DNA of 52,500 nucleotides from Stramonita haemastoma (taxonomy: Eukaryota > Mollusca > Gastropoda > Neogastropoda > Muricidae), in NCBI GenBank assembly GCA_030674155.1, contig CM060320.1:14713009-14765508 (forward strand). The letters are read 5' to 3'. This document shows, piece by piece, positions 47,031 through 52,500 of this stretch. Numbering within the stretch: the first letter of the stretch is position 1; each line of letters opens with the position of its first letter. The notes under the pieces were generated by a model. The model was not told the DNA's origin. It ran no database searches and saw only the letters and a program-made list of their open reading frames with translations. A program made the position numbers and the translations under genes.

Positions 47031-48767
47031 TTTAGTTCAGTCTTGCTTATATTTGCTTTAATGAAGCAACCACCATACAGCAATGTCACTTATACATTCA
47101 GCTGAAAAAAGACCAAAAAAAAGGAAGAAGAAAAATAAAAGCTGGTGCAGTGTTTGAGATTTTGCACTTGAGAACACTGAGGCATGATTACCCATACTCA
47201 AGAGGTGCCAGGACACTGCTTATGTGTATGATCAATTTGTATCACTATAACTCTATGTGCACTGGCCTATTTTTTTTTTTATTTCTGTATATGCGTGTTT
47301 GTGCACTGATCTGCTTGTATCGTGTATGTTCATGAAAAGGCATAATTATGGACCTGTGTAATCCACAGCTGAACAACCTTACCCTAAGCTAAACCATGTC
47401 GTCAGACAGTTTTTCTGTACTGTTATCAATGATGGGTTTTGCTGCTGTATGTGGTGTCTTTGTTTTAGTATATTCACTATTGTTGGTAAGTTACACTTAC
47501 AGTTTTGAAATGATAATTATTGTCAGTATGTGCTGAAGAGTAAAACTGATTAGAGCTTTTTTTCTTATTAAATGAAAAAGAATTATATAGTAACCCCCCC
47601 TCTTGCCCGAGAAAGGCAGAACAGAGAGAGGTATGGAGGAACTGGTTGTCAAGTCTTCAGAGGTGCCCCACAGTTGCCAGACTAAGAGATAGATAGATAG
47701 GCAGAAGGTGACACCCAAAGTTTGCTTCCATGTAAACTTCATGCTTCATAGTTCTGCCAAATATGTTAAAATGATTACAGTGGATAAATAACAATGATGA
47801 TAACTTCATGAAAATGATAATGATAAAACTGTAAGAATAAGGGAAAAGCTAACGAGACACACAAACTGGATCCTAAATAGGATTTCTTTTTTGTATGGTG
47901 TCACACCTCTTTTTATTTTTTAAGGCTGGGTGAGAAAGACTAAGATGGAGAAGACAGCTGCTCTGAAGGACTTTGAAAAAGCAGAATTTTTATTTTTTAG
48001 AATATATTGGCAGTGGCGATAACCTATTGTAGCTCTTCTTAAGGGAAAGAAGTTATACAGGGGATATTGTATTTGAACAATTTTATACCATTTTTGCACA
48101 AAGTAATGGTTGACATCGAGTAAATTTGCACTGCTCCTATGTTTTTTTGTTTTTTTTGAGGGGTGCTGGGTTATTTTTTTTACCTTTATGATGCCAATGC
48201 ATGTATGATGTCTGTATGCCTTTAAAATGCGATGTGGTATTTGTGATCATGATGGATCGTATGACTTTACTATGTGTATATATACTATTTTGATTATGAC
48301 TGTGTCATATTGCATTAGCTTTATGTAGACAACAATTTTTTTTTAAATCAGATATGTGTTCAACTCTTCCTCTACTTTTTTTTAAAAAGCAGTATTGTTT
48401 GTTTCAATTTTTGGTCGATATCGTCAATATTGTTTATGTCAAGTAAGTCATGGCTAATAGTCAAATATGAACTGTGGTGTCCAACTTTATTTGTGGGAGT
48501 CTGTCTACTTACCTTTTTTATTTCATGACTGTTGTTTGATGGTTCTGACCTGTGTGTGGTATTGTCTATACAAATCACCTGGATGCATTTGATTAAATGT
48601 GAAACAGCGTATCTTCAGTTCTGTTGTTCAGTTTCTTGTACTTGTAAGCATTCTACATGACTTTGAACAAAACAGCTTTTTGTATTTTTTGGTTTACTTT
48701 CTCTGTCTCTTAAGCCTCTGTTTATCTGACTTTCATTTTTGAATTTTGTGTTCTGTGTGTCTGTGTC

Positions 48768-48768
48768 C

Positions 48769-48831
<63 letters not shown>
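48768..48831. repeat. (TCTG)n tetranucleotide array
   Basis: About 15-16 pure units. Confidence 0.97.
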
Positions 48832-50126
48832 GGATATACACATATTATGCTATTGATGTTTCTGAATGTGTACAATTTAGATAATCTTGCTCACTGTCAC
48901 TGACATTTGCATTTTTAACAGTAAAACTGAGATCTAAGATTCTTATCTATGACATACCTCACTGACGATTAACATTGCAGTCACCTCAGAAATGTTGACC
49001 AAAGTTGAGTCATCTTGATTTATTGGTAGTTAAGTTCAGACAAATCTATTGAATCTGTGTACTTCAGTGTGCTATACCTGGTTTATTCCAAAGGAATACA
49101 TGTTATTGTTTTTGCCACTTGAACACAAGTGTGGGGAAGTGTGTGTCAGCATTTAATTCATATTGGAAATATGACTTGAGGAATGAAAGGTCTGTTTACA
49201 GCCCCCGTTTGCTTACTCCTTTCCCATAGAGTTTATACATTATCACTTCTACAGTATGTTGTTTGAAGACATGACAGAGAACACTTCAATCCCTGAGTTT
49301 CTTGTTTTGTAATTAGAGAAACAATGAGTCTACAATGAAAATGTTCTGGTTTACAACAGAAAATTTATATGAAAACACATATCACCAATGACTAGATGAT
49401 AATGACATAACTAATTTACATCACAAGATTTCCAACTGCTTTTCCTCCCTGAAATTCTGGATAAACTTGTTTTTGATTCTTTGCAACACTAACATTTGGT
49501 TTTTGATTATATTAGAGTCCCAGCAGAATATCCGATTTAGGACTGTGGCAGCAAGTTCCCCCACTTCGTGCCTCAGACCACCCCAAAAATACATGATTCT
49601 ATAAAAGTAACTTGCTAGTCCCGTGCAAACACATGAGGCTGCATGAACCTGGGCTATAGTGATATGACAACACTAACAGTAAGACTGTGTTCTAAAATAT
49701 AAACAAATTCATAACCGGTAAATGTTAATTTTGTGACGAATATGATCAAAATGTTTCCAAAAAACACTGCAAGACTGCGACAACGGTTCAACTGCTTTTC
49801 TCCATATAAATCTTAATTGTTTTACTTCTTAAAATTATTCCAATTACTGGAAAAATCAAACAAACCCTAAAAAACCTAAACAAAAGAAAATAGAAAACTA
49901 AACAAACCAAAAACCCCAAATCTCCCTTAAAGGAGGAGAAGCATTTGGAAATCTGGTCTCTACTACATCAGTGTCTTATAAAAAATCTTAGCTGTTTCTC
50001 TGGTGCTGACTGTTTTGTGTCGTAGCTCCTTTCACAGCGCTGTGCTGCTTTGACAGTGTGGGAGTGTTGGCGCCATTGATGGTTGTGGCAGAGCTGCGTG
50101 TTATCGACTCGACTCTACAGTAGGGT

Positions 50127-50160
50127 CCACCAGCTCTTGTCTTTTTTTACGAGCTGGTGG
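50127..50160. other. Perfect 10-bp inverted repeat with 14-base loop
   Basis: CCACCAGCTC at 50127-50136 pairs with GAGCTGGTGG at 50151-50160; T-rich loop. Confidence 0.8.
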
Positions 50161-51070
50161 CTTTGCTCTTTTTCAGATGCCTTGCTACTGTTTTTTGTTG
50201 TTGCTTTGTAATGCTTACTATTGTTCACCTGTCCTCCGTCCTGTAATGACAAGAAAAAGAAGAATAATGATAGGGCATATATATATTATTATCATTATTA
50301 TACAGTAGTTTTTAACGTAAGTGCTTTATGGTAATTATGCTTATATACACGCATTAGCGTCTGATTGTTATCAATACACAGGTACATCGTGATTGGTCTC
50401 TATGCCTCCTGTTTTTATTGTTGTTTCTTGGAAGGGTTAGGACTATTGTTAAAAAAAAAGAAAAAAAAAGGCAGAAATAAAGGGGTTGAGATGTTAGCAA
50501 ATAAATGTTAGTTCCAATTTTTAAAAATTTCTTTTTCTTCTTCATACCCATTTGAGGGATTTAGTCTAGATGACAAAGATAGTTTGTCAAAACTCACAAA
50601 AGAACTGACACAATAACAAAAAAAAAAATGATACTAATACAGTTCTGCAAAGGACCAAAAGCAATGTTAAAAGGTAAAGGTGTTCCATAACCTGTGTGGT
50701 CGTAGGGGAGGGAGGCGTCAGAGACCTCAGCTTCTCTAGGAGCCAGCATATTGAGGGCGGCACCCATCTCTTCTCCCTCGCAGAAGCAATGTAATGCAAA
50801 TAAATCATGTATGGGATATTTTCCCACGTCTTATTAACCTCTTAAAAAAGAGATTTTTTGAGTATGCTGAGCTGTTACCTGATAATATAAGGAATTTCAT
50901 AACTCAGTCTTAAATTCATGTTAAGAAAAAGAGAAAAGAAAAACCCGAACAATCAAACAAACAAAATGGAAATGGAAAGTAACGCAAGGGGAGTAATTTG
51001 CTGAAGTAAATGATGTTGGAGTTGTTTCCCATGGTATGTATTTCTGGGGTTTGGTTCCCAGACATGTTAA

Positions 51071-51089
51071 GTCTCTCTCTCTCTCTCTC

Positions 51090-51145
<56 letters not shown>

Positions 51146-51170
51146 TCTCTCCTCTCTCTCTCTCTCTCTC
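51071..51170. repeat. (CT)n pyrimidine tract
   Basis: CT array with CCTCTCCTC interruptions. Confidence 0.96.
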
Positions 51171-51425
51171 TTACAAATATGTACATATGTTAACACGACA
51201 CTGTACTGTTGTTGACTATAAAGCCTCCTGTGTGCAAGTTTAAATGTTTATTACCCGTTTTCATCATCACTTTTAGACGATCTACTTGTTACACATAATA
51301 TTATCATCACTTTTTAAAGTCATGTATATTCAAGCTTTGTGATATGCTCCTCAAATTATCATCTGCTTGCTCACGAACAACAAATCAAACGTTTTTCCTG
51401 ATTGAAGGATTTTTTCTTTTTAATT

Positions 51426-51427
<2 letters not shown>

Positions 51428-51464
<37 letters not shown>
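51428..51464. repeat. Poly-C run, 37 bases
   Basis: Longest homopolymer in the window. Confidence 0.95.
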
Positions 51465-51764
51465 TTCAACAGTCTTGTTCACGTAAGTGTAATCTATTTA
51501 CCGCCACTCTTGGCGTGGTAGTCTATGACTTTTATATCATCAGCATAGTGATGTCCTGTTATTCTGTAGAGTTATAAAGTTACACTGTAGTGTGTGATGT
51601 TTATGAGATATTCATGACTCCTGCATTTTTTATCAAATAACAATTATTTCAAGAGTTTTGATTTGTTTTACAAGACATAGCGCATGTAAATTCCATGTAT
51701 ATTTATCATTATTAGATCTAAGTGTTTTCACATTTGTGATGTATTGTAAGTCACACTACTTTCA

Positions 51765-51945
51765 GTCATGGCAGATTTCTCTGCGGAAAATTCGGATTCC
51801 TCTCCCTGGCTATCCCCCAGTCTACCACTCAAATTCTAATGGATGGCGGGGAAGAGTTTGGGCTCAAATGGGGATTGAACCTGTCCTCCTCGCTTTTTAG
51901 GCAGGTGTGTAACCTCTAGACCAACGATCTACCTGTGGGATAAGT
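51765..51945 (-). mobile_element. tRNA-headed SINE fragment
   Basis: Minus-strand reading: GTAGATCGTTGGTCTAGAGG (A-box-like), AGGACAGGTTCAATCCCCAT (B box), then body TTTGAGCCCAAACTCTTCCC. The head resembles the fragment at 3838-3905. Confidence 0.7.
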
Positions 51946-52500
51946 GTTGCTTTTCCCCCTCAATGATTATTTGTCATGTTAGAAATGCTGTGTGTGAAAT
52001 TCACTCCGTTTGTCTGCGTGTATATTGTAGTAAACTGCATTAAACAGAAAAATTGACACAAATCAAAGTATCCTAGAATAACCTTAAGGTGGCTACTATC
52101 ACTGATAAGTTCTTGCATCCGACTTGACTTAACATGGCGTGTATCCCAGGACAGCAACGGCACGAACCAATAGTTAACCCTATGTAAGTATGTACAACAT
52201 CTTGCATCTTTACACGGAGAATCATTTCAAGTGTGTATGTAATCTTAAGGTTCTTACAAATGCAAGGTAGCAAAAGTTCATAATGGGCCCTTAGGGCCCC
52301 AAGTCTCTGTGGCAGTTTCAGAATGAAGGTTACATTTTTTTTTAAAGAGTTGATACTGTACTGACTGGATGTTAAAATGTTTCAGAATTACAAACATAAT
52401 ATGTATATGATTTAAAAAGTCACAGTCTTTATCATTCTTGAAAACTAACACGGCTAATATTGTATCAGGATAATTGTTAATATGAGTTTGATATCGCAAG

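Larger units (their letters stand above)
46787..52500. other. Gene-free flank to the right edge
   Basis: AT-rich, unique-looking. Contains CA, TCTG and CT arrays, a 10-bp stem hairpin (50127-50160), a 37-base C run and a minus-strand SINE head. No gene recognised. Confidence 0.7.

Overview
This is a stretch of animal nuclear DNA, very probably from a mollusc and most likely a gastropod. The evidence is long GT-AG introns, extreme microsatellite load, several tRNA-headed SINE-like families and a non-LTR retrotransposon fragment. The species is inferred, not shown. I see no prokaryotic gene, operon, CRISPR array or viral genome.

The window holds one host gene, on the + strand: the orthologue of EHBP1 (EH domain-binding protein 1). 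I placed its coding exons by eye from 1888 (ATG) to 35723 (TAA): 23 exons, consistent splice phases, and a model of about 1030 residues. Exons 1-5 encode the N-terminal C2-like (NT-C2) membrane-binding domain and the conserved segment after it. Exons 6-8 encode a disordered acidic/Ser-Pro linker. Exons 9-11 encode a calponin-homology (CH) domain and a long linker with an NPF motif. Exons 12-18 are short linker exons, including two copies of a charged RERAR helix motif. Exons 19-23 encode the bMERB Rab-binding coiled coil and a C-terminal CVLQ prenylation box. The family links endocytic recycling (EHD proteins through NPF, Rab8/Rab10-type GTPases through bMERB) to actin and membranes.

Layout: 1-1887 is upstream DNA with CA/GT arrays and short tandem duplications. 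1888-35723 is the gene. Its introns carry a 1.5-kb GCGT array (4378-5914), a recent 5'-truncated non-LTR retrotransposon with a 13-bp target-site duplication (12540-13848), a SINE with its own 13-bp duplication (32965-33253), at least eleven copies of one SINE family, several other dispersed repeats, minisatellites and many GT/CA/GA arrays. 35724-52500 is 3'UTR and/or intergenic DNA with no gene I can recognise.

Four exons (3, 4, 13, 15) hold seven small indel sites that break an otherwise perfectly phased frame. Most look like gains or losses in one- or two-base runs and some lie beside long tandem arrays, so consensus error is the first explanation. I found no evidence of a new multi-gene system. 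The most interesting signals concern splicing: a GT repeat replacing the polypyrimidine tract of exon 8, microexons, a decoy AG upstream of exon 22, and oppositely oriented SINEs flanking exons 20-21.
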